NCBI GenBank assembly: GCA_910585535.1
Contig: CAJUFK010000121.1
Span: forward strand, 1-10,084
From: an uncultured Angelakisella sp.
GTDB taxonomy: Bacteria; Bacillota; Clostridia; Oscillospirales; Ruminococcaceae
Reading direction: 5' to 3'
DNA length: 10,084 bases
A program made the position numbers and the translations under genes. Under the pieces are notes generated by a model. That model saw only the letters and a program-made list of their open reading frames with translations. It searched no databases and was not told the DNA's origin. Below are positions 1 to 5,717 of this stretch, one piece after another; position 1 is the first letter of the stretch, and every line of letters begins with the position of its first letter.

Positions 1-615
1 TCGGTGAAGAACTCCCTCTTCGTCTCCATCGCCGCCGGCGTCATCTGTATGTTCCTGGGCACCCTCATCGCCTACGTGGTACAGAAGATCCGGCCCAAGG
101 GCAAGGAGGTCCTGGAAGTCCTTTCCGTTCTGCCCTACTCCCTCCCCGGCACCGTGCTGGCCATCGGCGTCATCCTGGCCTGGTCCGGCAACATCCTGAA
201 CATCAGCCTTTACAACACCATCTGGATCATCCTGGTGGCTTACATCGCCCGGTACCTCTCCTTCTCCATGAAGAGTTCCTCCGCAGCCCTGCTACAGGTC
301 CATCCCTCCCTGGAGGAAGCGGCCCGCACCTGCGGCGCCTCCCATATGGAGAGCCTTACCGACGTTACCCTGCCCCTGATCCGTCCGGCCATGGTCTCCG
401 GCTTCTTCCTCATCTTCCTGCCGGCCATGCGGGAGGTCACCACCTCCATCCTGCTGTACGGCCCCTACACCCGCACCCTGGGCGTCCAGATCTACTCCCT
501 GCGTGACGCGGGCATGATTCCCCAGGCGGCGGCGCTGGGAAGCGTGGCCATCGCCATTATCATCATCTGCAACACCATCGTCACCCAGGTCACCAAGGAC
601 AGGAAGGGGGTCTAA
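1..615 (+). CDS. ABC transporter permease, C-terminal part (5' end outside window)
   Basis: Inner-membrane permease subunit of a binding-protein-dependent importer. The frame is open from the first base (a GTG at 4 is in frame but has no ribosome site, so it is taken as an internal Val), and about 204 residues are visible. The fragment alternates hydrophobic segments with short loops and carries the EAA loop that docks on the ATPase (EEAARTCGASHMESLTDVTLPLIRP, near residues 104-128 counting from base 4; Glu-Ala-Ala, the Gly and the Leu-Pro are all present). Known FbpB/AfuB-type permeases are about 500-570 residues with two such domains, so this is probably the second half. It ends 2 nt before the ATPase gene, so the two are co-transcribed and likely translationally coupled. 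Substrate cannot be read here: ferric iron is the best guess from overall resemblance, but polyamine, thiamine or phosphonate importers share this fold. Confidence 0.88.
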   Translation, partial: SVKNSLFVSIAAGVICMFLGTLIAYVVQKIRPKGKEVLEVLSVLPYSLPGTVLAIGVILAWSGNILNISLYNTIWIILVAYIARYLSFSMKSSSAALLQVHPSLEEAARTCGASHMESLTDVTLPLIRPAMVSGFFLIFLPAMREVTTSILLYGPYTRTLGVQIYSLRDAGMIPQAAALGSVAIAIIIICNTIVTQVTKDRKGV

Positions 616-617
616 CC

Positions 618-1727
618 ATGGATCAAGTGATTCTTCGCCATGTAACCAAGCGGTTTACCACCAAGACGCTGGGGGATATTGTCGCCGTGGACGACTTCAA
701 CCTCAGCGTACACGAAGGGGAGTGCTTCTCCTTCCTGGGGCCCTCCGGCTGCGGAAAGTCCACCACCCTGCGGATGATCGCCGGCTTCGAGGACCTGAGC
801 GAAGGGGAGATCGAGCTTTGCGGTCGCCCCGTCTCCATCAAGGAGAAAAACCTTTACGTTCCCCCGGAGGAGCGGGGGCTGGGCATGGTGTTCCAGTCCT
901 TCGCCGTCTGGCCCCATATGAACGTCTTTGACAACGTGGCCTTCCCCCTCCAGATCCAGAAGGTGAACAAGACCGAAATCGCCCAGCGGGTGAAGGAGGC
1001 CATGAAGCACACCAGCCTCACCGGCCTGGAGGAGGTTTTCCCCTCCGACCTGTCCGGCGGCCAGCAGCAGCGCATCGCCCTGGCCCGGGCCATTGTCACC
1101 CAGCCCAAGGTGATGCTTCTGGATGAGCCCCTCAGCAACCTGGACCCCAAGCTTCGGGAGACCATGCGGTTTGAGATCAAGGAGCTTCAGCGGAAGTTCA
1201 ACTTCACCATCATCTTTGTTACCCACGACCAGTCCGAGGCCATGGCTATTTCCGACCGGATGATGGTCTGCGACATGGGCAAGATTATGCAGATTGACAC
1301 CCCGGAAAACCTGTACAACCGCCCCAACAGCCGGTTTGTCCACAGCTTCCTGGGGGAAAGCACCTTCCTCAACGTTGTTCTCCAGGACGGCAAGGTCTAC
1401 GCCGAGGGAGACGTTGAGCATCCCCTGGATCTGGAGATCCCGGGGGACGCCGACCGCCGGATGGTGGTGGCTACCCGGCCCAACTCCATCGACCTTGCGG
1501 GTCCCGACGGAGAGGGTTACCCCACCAAGATCAAAAAGCGGATCTTCCTTACCGACCGCACCGAGTACCTGGTGCCTATCGGCAGCCAGACCCTGAAGAT
1601 CCAGGTGCCCCACCGCATCTCCTTCGCCGAGGGTGACGCCTGCAAAGTCCGGTTCGTCAGCCCCATGTGGTACCCCGCCGAGGACGAGGCCGCCGAGAAG
1701 GAGCGCCAGCGCCGTCAGCTGGTATAA
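618..1727 (+). CDS. ABC transporter ATP-binding protein, Fbp/Pot type with TOBE domain
   Basis: Cytoplasmic ATPase that energises the permease encoded just upstream. All nucleotide-binding motifs are intact: Walker A GPSGCGKST (residues 41-49), Q-loop Gln93, signature LSGGQQQR (145-152), Walker B VMLLDE (165-170), D-loop SNLD (173-176) and switch His203 in VTHDQSEAMA. Residues 240-350 form the C-terminal regulatory TOBE-like region typical of the FbpC/PotA/UgpC class; with 369 residues it has the usual full length. The ATG at 618 follows the permease stop by 2 nt and a purine-rich GGAAGGGGG tract lies inside the permease end. The sequence shows the family clearly; iron as substrate is only inferred, since the solute-binding protein gene is outside the window. 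A short Lys/Arg/Glu-rich tail (residues 355-367) ends the protein. Confidence 0.93.
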   Translation: MDQVILRHVTKRFTTKTLGDIVAVDDFNLSVHEGECFSFLGPSGCGKSTTLRMIAGFEDLSEGEIELCGRPVSIKEKNLYVPPEERGLGMVFQSFAVWPHMNVFDNVAFPLQIQKVNKTEIAQRVKEAMKHTSLTGLEEVFPSDLSGGQQQRIALARAIVTQPKVMLLDEPLSNLDPKLRETMRFEIKELQRKFNFTIIFVTHDQSEAMAISDRMMVCDMGKIMQIDTPENLYNRPNSRFVHSFLGESTFLNVVLQDGKVYAEGDVEHPLDLEIPGDADRRMVVATRPNSIDLAGPDGEGYPTKIKKRIFLTDRTEYLVPIGSQTLKIQVPHRISFAEGDACKVRFVSPMWYPAEDEAAEKERQRRQLV

Positions 1728-1750
1728 CGCTGAGCAGCGGTTCAGCTTCT

Positions 1751-1790
1751 AAAAAAGAGGAGAGGATGGGGTTTCCCATCCTCTCCTTTT
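1751..1790. terminator. Bidirectional Rho-independent terminator between convergent operons
   Basis: A 12-bp perfect stem (GGAGAGGATGGG, 1759-1770, with CCCATCCTCTCC, 1775-1786) encloses a GTTT loop. It is followed by TTTT on the plus strand and by a six-T run (complement of 1751-1756) on the minus strand, so it can end the ABC operon from the left and the MATE operon from the right. A smaller stem, GGCTG-TGA-CAGCC (1806-1818), sits between this hairpin and the MATE stop and is followed by TTTTA on the minus strand; it may add to termination of the MATE transcript. Confidence 0.9.
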
Positions 1791-1827
1791 GATCGGGCTG
1801 TAAAAGGCTGTGACAGCCGCCTCACAA

Positions 1828-3159
1828 TCAGATATAGTGGTATTTCTTTCGGTTTTTCGCCAGAAAAGCAAAAGTTACCATCATCGCCCCTGTTTCCGCC
1901 GCAACGATAGCCCACCAAATGCCGTCCACCCCCAGCAGCAGCGGCAAAGCCAAAACCGCTACCACCTGGAAAAGCAGCGTCCGCAAAAAGGAGATCAGCG
2001 CCGAAACCAACCCGTCCCCCAGGGCGGTGAAAAATGCCGAACCAAAAATATTTACCCCTGTGGCCAGGAACGAAACGGAATAGATCATGAATCCCCGGCA
2101 GGTCAAAGCCAGCAGCACCTCGTCGTATCCCACAAAGATAGCCGTCAGGGGCAGCGCCAGCAGCTCCGAAAGAAGAACCATAACGGCCCCGGTGATTCCC
2201 ACCAGGATCATGCTCTTGCGGAACAGGTTCTGCATCTCCCCATGGTTCTGGGCCCCGTAATGGTAGCTGACAATGGGCGCGCTCCCCATGGAGTAGCCGA
2301 TGAAGATGGCGATGAAGATAAAGTTTACATACATGATGACACCATAGGCCGCAACCCCGTCCTCCCCGGCCAGCCCCATCAGCTGGAGGTTGTAAAGGAT
2401 GTTCACCAGGGACATGGAAACGTTGGTCATCAGCTCCGAGGACCCGTTGAGGCAGGTGTCCAGAAGGATCTTGCCGTTAAACTTCGCCTTGGCCAGCCGC
2501 AGGATGGGGTTCCTGCCGCTACCGAAGTACCACAGGGGGAGAATGCCTCCCACCACCTGGCTCAGCGCGCTGGCCGCAGCAGCCCCCGCCAATCCCCATT
2601 GAAAAACAGCGACAAAAAGCGCGTCCAGGGCCATGTTGGTGATCCCGGCGGCGATCATCACCCACAGTCCCAGCTGGGGCCGCTCGGCGGTGACGAAAAA
2701 GCTTTGGAACACGTTTTGGAGCATAAATGCCGTTAGGCTCACCAGAAGGATGCGGCCATAGAGGACGCAGTAATCCAGCATATCCCCCTCCGCTCCCATC
2801 CCCCGGGCGATGGGCTCCAGGGCGAAGAAGCCCCCCAGGGTCAGGATCAGCCCTCCTGCCAGGGTGCCCCAGACGAGCATGGAAAAGGCGGAATTGGCCT
2901 CCTCGTGGCGGCCCTCCCCCAGCTTCCGGGCGACAATGGCGCCGCCGCCGGTGCCCACCATGAAGCCCAGGGCACCCAGCAGCATCAAGAAGGGGTAGAT
3001 AAGGTTGAGGGCGGCGAAGGGGGTCTTGCCCACAAAGTTGGAGACGAAAAGCCCGTCCACCACCCCGTAGATAGAGGTAAAAATCATCATCACCACAGAT
3101 GGGCAGACGAAGCGCAGCAGCCTGGGGTAGGTGAAGTGGTCGGAAAGTTGGATGTTCAT
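1828..3159 (-). CDS. MATE-family multidrug efflux transporter
   Basis: A polytopic inner-membrane antiporter of the MATE class, which exports cationic drugs or metabolites in exchange for Na+ or H+. The 443-residue length is normal (about 440-460). The N-terminus has the family hallmark region (residues about 18-45: MMIFTSIYGVVDGLFVSNFVG), followed by a Gly-rich segment (GTGGGAIVARKLGEG) before the third helix, and hydropathy by eye suits 12 helices in two six-helix halves. The ATG at 3159 has a GGAG 10 nt upstream in AAAGGAGAACTG. It lies 42 nt downstream of the marR-type gene with no terminator between, so the two form a regulator-transporter operon, a common arrangement for drug-inducible pumps. 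The particular substrate cannot be read from the sequence; it looks closest to the MepA/DinF-like branch, with low certainty. Confidence 0.93.
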   Translation of the reverse strand: MNIQLSDHFTYPRLLRFVCPSVVMMIFTSIYGVVDGLFVSNFVGKTPFAALNLIYPFLMLLGALGFMVGTGGGAIVARKLGEGRHEEANSAFSMLVWGTLAGGLILTLGGFFALEPIARGMGAEGDMLDYCVLYGRILLVSLTAFMLQNVFQSFFVTAERPQLGLWVMIAAGITNMALDALFVAVFQWGLAGAAAASALSQVVGGILPLWYFGSGRNPILRLAKAKFNGKILLDTCLNGSSELMTNVSMSLVNILYNLQLMGLAGEDGVAAYGVIMYVNFIFIAIFIGYSMGSAPIVSYHYGAQNHGEMQNLFRKSMILVGITGAVMVLLSELLALPLTAIFVGYDEVLLALTCRGFMIYSVSFLATGVNIFGSAFFTALGDGLVSALISFLRTLLFQVVAVLALPLLLGVDGIWWAIVAAETGAMMVTFAFLAKNRKKYHYI

Positions 3160-3201
3160 AGATGCAGTTCTCCTTTCTCCTCCCCTTCCCAGGCGGTGCA
3201 G

Positions 3202-3681
3202 TCACAAGCTGGGCGGTTTGGTCCGGCGGGAAGGGGGCCGGCGGAGGTGTTCCCCGGCCTTTTCTTCAAAGAGGGATAAATATTGGGCGGTAAGGTTCAT
3301 AAGGGCCTGGCGTTCTCCCGGGTCCATGGCCTGGAGGGCGGCGTTTTCCAGCTCCATCACCGGCAGGATCCGCTCCTGGGCCAGCTGCCGCCCCGCCGGA
3401 GTCAGGCGGATGCCCAGGTCCCGCCCGGGGCCCGGCTCCAGGGTGAGGAAGCCCCCGTCCCGCAGTTTGCGGATAGAGGAGTGGATGGTTTGCTTGGTAA
3501 GGAAGGTCCGGCTGCAAAGTTCCCCTTGGGAACAGCCCTCTCCCTCCTCCAGGATATAGTAAAGGATGACGAAGGCGCTGTCGGAAAGTCCTGCGGCAAG
3601 GGCCAATTCGTGGCAGATATTATCGTATTTTCGGTAGAGCCGGTTAAACTCTCGCAAGGGATCGCTTAGGAAAGACTTCAT
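3202..3681 (-). CDS. MarR-family winged-helix transcriptional regulator
   Basis: A 159-residue dimeric DNA-binding protein, expected to repress or activate its own operon in response to a small ligand. A winged helix-turn-helix spans about residues 32-97: the SDSAFVILYYILEE helix, the recognition helix region LTKQTIHSSIRKLRDGGFLTLEPGPGRD and the wing DLGIRLTPAGRQLA, all typical of MarR. Terminal helices (residues 8-28 and 104-145) would form the dimer interface. The start was set at the ATG at 3681 because GGGAGG (3696-3691) stands 9 nt upstream; the frame runs back to another ATG at 3723, but that lies inside the palindromic element and lacks a ribosome site. It is followed by the MATE gene. 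Two matching dyads at its promoter are plausible autoregulatory operators. Cys23, Cys50 and Cys56 are present; whether they sense oxidation is unknown. The tail RRPPSRRTKPPSL is basic and Pro-rich. Confidence 0.9.
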   Translation of the reverse strand: MKSFLSDPLREFNRLYRKYDNICHELALAAGLSDSAFVILYYILEEGEGCSQGELCSRTFLTKQTIHSSIRKLRDGGFLTLEPGPGRDLGIRLTPAGRQLAQERILPVMELENAALQAMDPGERQALMNLTAQYLSLFEEKAGEHLRRPPSRRTKPPSL

Positions 3682-3708
3682 GGAGCAGCGCCTCCCACCC
3701 TGGTAATA

Positions 3709-3872
3709 AGAAGCTGTATTCACAACCGTTTGACGCCATCTGGCCGGGTCTTTTTCCGCCCTGCTGCGTTACAAAAACTTGTAAGCCATAAAGGCTGGAC
3801 TGCGTTTTTGTGCCTTGCAGGACGGAAAATCCCTCGCCCATCTGGCATCTCCCGGTTATGAATACAGCTTCT
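3709..3872. repeat. 164-bp imperfect palindrome (MITE-like or structured leader RNA)
   Basis: The two ends match as a 20-bp inverted repeat with one mismatch (AGAAGCTGTATTCA at 3709 against its complement ending at 3872). Pairing continues inward: GACGCCA with TGGCATC, TTTTCCGCCCTGC with GCAGGACGGAAAA, and ACAAAAAC with GTTTTTGT, leaving a loop near 3785-3800. There is no ORF in it, no transposase nearby, and no clear target duplication at the edges. It lies wholly within the predicted leader of the marR-MATE transcript, between the promoter and the ribosome site, so it would be transcribed as a long hairpin. It could be a miniature inverted-repeat element that landed there, or a selected regulatory structure; the sequence alone does not decide. 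Confidence 0.75.
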
Positions 3873-3874
3873 AA

Positions 3875-3888
3875 GTATGATTTCGGAC
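3875..3888. promoter_or_regulatory. Candidate MarR operator, downstream copy
   Basis: GTATGATTTCGGAC, a 14-bp imperfect dyad differing from the promoter copy at one base. It sits just downstream of the predicted start of the marR-MATE transcript and directly abuts the palindromic element. Its 31-bp distance from the other copy is about three helical turns, so two dimers could bind on the same DNA face. MarR as the ligand is inferred from position only. Confidence 0.6.
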
Positions 3889-3899
3889 CGCCGAGGGAT

Positions 3900-3928
3900 A
3901 TTATAGTACGATTTCGGACCCGTGTCAA
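3900..3928 (-). promoter_or_regulatory. Consensus sigma-70 promoter of the marR-MATE operon
   Basis: On the minus strand TTGACA (3928-3923) is followed after exactly 17 bases by TATAAT (3905-3900), a perfect match to the housekeeping promoter consensus in both boxes and spacing. Transcription would start near 3893, giving a leader of roughly 210 nt before the marR start at 3681. Such a strong promoter in front of a regulator suggests that it is normally held down by repression. Confidence 0.87.
3906..3919. promoter_or_regulatory. Candidate MarR operator in the promoter spacer
   Basis: GTACGATTTCGGAC reads GT-x-CGA-xx-TCG-x-AC on either strand (10 of 14 positions symmetric). It occupies bases immediately upstream of the -10 box and most of the 17-bp spacer, so a dimer bound here would exclude RNA polymerase. 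A second copy lies at 3875-3888. Dyads of this size between -35 and -10 are typical of MarR-type repression; the assignment to this regulator is inference. Confidence 0.65.
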
Positions 3929-4046
3929 GCCCCTGGCCCCAGGAGAAGGGCAATAGGAACGAGGATTAGCTTGATAAGGCTGCAGGGTGTGCTGCTATCA
4001 TCTTTTTTCGTGCAGCTGGCATTCGACAAAGGAAAATTTTACGAAA

Positions 4047-4059
4047 AGGAACGCTTCCT
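4047..4059. promoter_or_regulatory. Small dyad upstream of the hydrogenase promoter
   Basis: AGGAA-CGC-TTCCT is a perfect 5-bp inverted repeat ending one base before the weak -35 position of the hyd promoter, where an activator or repressor could act. It does not resemble the Rex redox-regulator box (TTGTTAA-n4-TTAACAA), and no protein can be assigned. A 13-bp dyad may also arise by chance. Confidence 0.3.
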
Positions 4060-4060
4060 A

Positions 4061-4089
4061 TAGCAATCCCCATTTCCTTATGTTATAAT
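4061..4089 (+). promoter_or_regulatory. Extended -10 promoter of the hydrogenase operon
   Basis: TATAAT at 4084-4089 is a perfect -10 box preceded by TG one base upstream (TGTTATAAT), the extended -10 form that tolerates a poor -35. The hexamer 17 bases upstream, TAGCAA, is a weak -35 match. Transcription would begin near 4096, leaving a leader of about 138 nt before hydC. The AT-rich stretch 4020-4090 contrasts with the GC-rich surroundings, as expected for a promoter. Confidence 0.7.
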
Positions 4090-4095
4090 AATGTC

Positions 4096-4233
4096 AATCC
4101 TGTAGAAATGCCGCTTCCCTCTCCCCTGGACGGGCCCGGGACGGGCGGCGAACGTGAAGACCAGCCCTGCCCCGATTCCCAGGAAAAAGGGCGGGGCCCT
4201 GGCGGAGAGTATCCGAAGGAGGAACGGAGAAAA
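4096..4233 (+). promoter_or_regulatory. GC-rich structured leader of the hydrogenase operon
   Basis: Between the predicted start of transcription and hydC, C-rich and G-rich tracts can pair: CCCTGCCC (about 4172-4179) with GGGCGGGG (about 4190-4197) forms an 8-bp stem with one G-U pair, and CCAGG with CCTGG nearby offers a competing fold. No U-run follows, so it is not a terminator. An open frame runs through this region into hydC from 4108, but it has no ribosome site and encodes a Pro/Gly-rich stretch absent from the family. No known riboswitch was recognised. Confidence 0.4.
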
Positions 4234-4734
4234 ATGTCAAATCGTGTCTGCAAACTCCCCTTTAAGGGGACCGAGAACCAGGAGCGGGAACTCCGGGCTC
4301 TCATCCAGCGGCTGCGGGATCAGGAGGGCGCCCTGATGCCAGTTCTCCAGGGAGCCCAGGAGATCTACGGCTACCTTCCCATCGAGGTCATGGAGATCAT
4401 CGCTTCCACCATGGGCGTCTCCCTGGAAGAGGTCTATGGGGTGGCCACCTTCTACTCCCAGTTCTCCCTTAACCCAAAGGGCCGGTATAAGGTGTCGGTC
4501 TGCCTGGGCACCGCCTGTTACGTCAAGGGCTCCGGCGAGGTCTACGCCAGGCTCCAGGAAAAGCTGGGCATCACCACCGGCGAATGCACCCCCGACGGGG
4601 AGTTCTCCCTGGAGGCCTGCCGCTGTGTCGGCGCCTGCGGCCTGGCCCCGGTTATGACCATCAACGAGGATGTCTATGGCCGCCTGGTTCCCGACGACAT
4701 CGACGGGATCCTGGCCAAGTACCAGAACGCCTAA
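4234..4734 (+). CDS. hydC: NADH-dependent [FeFe] hydrogenase subunit HydC (NuoE-like)
   Basis: Small electron-transfer subunit of the cytoplasmic HydABC complex, homologous to the 24-kDa NuoE subunit of complex I. A helical N-terminus (residues about 15-80, with the family sequence EVYGVATFYSQF at 66-77) precedes a thioredoxin-fold domain holding one [2Fe-2S] cluster. Its ligands are visible as Cys90 and Cys95 (C-x4-C) and Cys131 and Cys135 (C-x3-C in CVGAC). The 166-residue length is normal. The start at 4234 is preferred to the in-frame ATG at 4108 because AAGGAGG (4216-4222) lies 11 nt upstream and the family begins here. First gene of a five-gene operon; the next starts 14 nt after its stop. 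The known role is to accept or pass electrons at the HydB flavin module during NADH/ferredoxin-coupled H2 turnover. Confidence 0.93.
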   Translation: MSNRVCKLPFKGTENQERELRALIQRLRDQEGALMPVLQGAQEIYGYLPIEVMEIIASTMGVSLEEVYGVATFYSQFSLNPKGRYKVSVCLGTACYVKGSGEVYARLQEKLGITTGECTPDGEFSLEACRCVGACGLAPVMTINEDVYGRLVPDDIDGILAKYQNA

Positions 4735-4748
4735 GGGGGGATCCCTGT

Positions 4749-5309
4749 ATGATGCAGGAGCTTTCCCTCAATGTCCTGGACGTGGCGGAAAATTCGGTGC
4801 GGGCAAACGCCACCCTCATCCACATCCTGGTGGAGGAGGACACCGCCGCCGATCGGCTGACCATCGTCATCCGGGATAACGGAAAGGGCATGACCCAGGA
4901 GCAGGTGCAGACCGTCATCGACCCCTTTTACACCACCCGCACCACCCGCAAGGTGGGGCTGGGGGTTCCCTTCTTCCGGATGGCCGCACAGCTTTCCGGC
5001 GGGGACCTGACCATCCAAAGCGCGGTGGGGGAGGGGACCACGGTAACCGCTGTCTTCGGTCTCAGCAGCATTGACCGGATGCCCCTGGGGGATATGAACG
5101 GCACCATCTCCACCCTGGTCCAGTGCAACCCGCAGATCGACTGGGTGTACACCCGCCGTCTGGACGGCAGGGAGCTGGTGATGGACACCCGCCAGTTCCG
5201 GGAGATCCTGGGGGAGGTCCCCCTGGACTCCCCGGAGGTTTTGCAGTTCCTTGGGGAATACCTGAGGGAGAACACCGCAGAACTGCTGGCGGAAAAGAGC
5301 GATAGTTAA
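4749..5309 (+). CDS. Soluble GHKL-type ATP-binding protein in the hydrogenase operon
   Basis: A 186-residue protein consisting mainly of a histidine-kinase-like ATPase domain (HATPase_c). Visible motifs: N box DVAENSVRANAT (11-22, Mg-binding Asn15), G1 box DNGKGM (43-48), FYTTR (60-64) and G2 box KVGLGV (68-73), then GEGTTVTAVF (94-103). There is no phospho-acceptor histidine domain, sensor domain or membrane helix, so it is not a classical sensor kinase; anti-sigma-factor-like kinases and other GHKL ATPases are alternatives. Residues 105-186 are a further acidic segment of unknown role. The first of two consecutive ATG codons (4749) has AAGGGGGG 8 nt upstream. It sits between hydC and hydD with gaps of 14 and 12 nt, so it is surely co-expressed with the hydrogenase. 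Similar ATP-binding genes occur in other clostridial hyd operons, from general knowledge; their function is, as far as known to me, unestablished. Confidence 0.85.
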   Translation: MMQELSLNVLDVAENSVRANATLIHILVEEDTAADRLTIVIRDNGKGMTQEQVQTVIDPFYTTRTTRKVGLGVPFFRMAAQLSGGDLTIQSAVGEGTTVTAVFGLSSIDRMPLGDMNGTISTLVQCNPQIDWVYTRRLDGRELVMDTRQFREILGEVPLDSPEVLQFLGEYLRENTAELLAEKSDS

Positions 5310-5321
5310 GGGAGGATACAT

Positions 5322-5699
5322 ATGAAAAGTTTAGCAGAACTCCAGGCCCTCCGGGAGCAGATGAAGGGCCGGGTGGGGATCCGCCACGACGATGACAGCA
5401 GCATCCGGGTGGTGGTTGGCATGGCCACCTGCGGCATCGCCGCCGGGGCCCGCCCCGTCCTGGCCGCCTTTACCGAGGAGGTCGCCAAAAGGGGGCTTAC
5501 CAACGTGGCGGTGGGCCAGACCGGCTGCATTGGCATCTGCCAGTACGAGCCGGTGGTGGAGGTCTTCGAGCCGGGCAAGGAGAAGGTGACCTACGTCAAG
5601 GTCACCCCTGGCATGGTCCCCGCCATTGTCAGCCAGCACCTGGTCAACGGAACCCCGGTTACCGAGTACACCATCGGCGCCAGCGGCGCCCAGGGCTGA
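5322..5699 (+). CDS. hydD: Thioredoxin-like (2Fe-2S) ferredoxin-domain protein, HydD type
   Basis: A small 125-residue iron-sulfur protein of the kind encoded with multimeric [FeFe] hydrogenases in clostridia and Thermoanaerobacter, presumed to serve as an extra electron carrier or assembly factor. The N-terminal helix (1-17) is followed by a thioredoxin-like fold with GMATCGIAAGARP (33-45) and GQTGCIGICQYEPVVEV (65-81). Only three cysteines exist in the protein, Cys37, Cys69 and Cys73, so the fourth ligand expected for a [2Fe-2S] cluster is not evident. GGAGG (5311-5315) lies 6 nt before the ATG. It shares its fold with the N-terminal domain of HydB and the C-terminal domain of HydC, suggesting duplication within the operon. 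The symbol follows usage in related operons; the exact role is not known. Confidence 0.82.
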   Translation: MKSLAELQALREQMKGRVGIRHDDDSSIRVVVGMATCGIAAGARPVLAAFTEEVAKRGLTNVAVGQTGCIGICQYEPVVEVFEPGKEKVTYVKVTPGMVPAIVSQHLVNGTPVTEYTIGASGAQG

Positions 5700-5717
5700 T
5701 AGAAGGGAGGATAAGCT

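Noticed and set aside
612..1613. 333-residue minus-strand frame opposite the ABC ATPase gene
   Set aside because: Same antisense artefact: biased composition, no domain, and the opposite strand has all ABC motifs.
1810..2736. 308-residue plus-strand frame opposite the MATE gene
   Set aside because: Gln/His/Arg-rich low-complexity shadow of a clear 12-helix transporter; no ribosome site.
3682..3723. 14-residue upstream extension of the MarR protein
   Set aside because: The upstream ATG lies in the palindromic element without a ribosome site; GGGAGG is correctly placed for 3681.
3969..4016. Possible second promoter or terminator (TTGATA, TATCAT and a T-run)
   Set aside because: The boxes are 19 bases apart and poor matches, and the T-run at 4001-4008 is not preceded by a stable stem.
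4108..4233. 42-residue N-terminal extension of HydC
   Set aside because: Starts within about 12 nt of the predicted transcription start with no ribosome site and is Pro/Gly-rich; the ATG at 4234 has AAGGAGG and gives the normal NuoE length.
4584..4748. Upstream extension of the GHKL ATPase overlapping hydC
   Set aside because: It would overlap the Cys-rich end of hydC by 150 bases; the ATG at 4749 has a strong ribosome site and starts where the ATPase domain begins.
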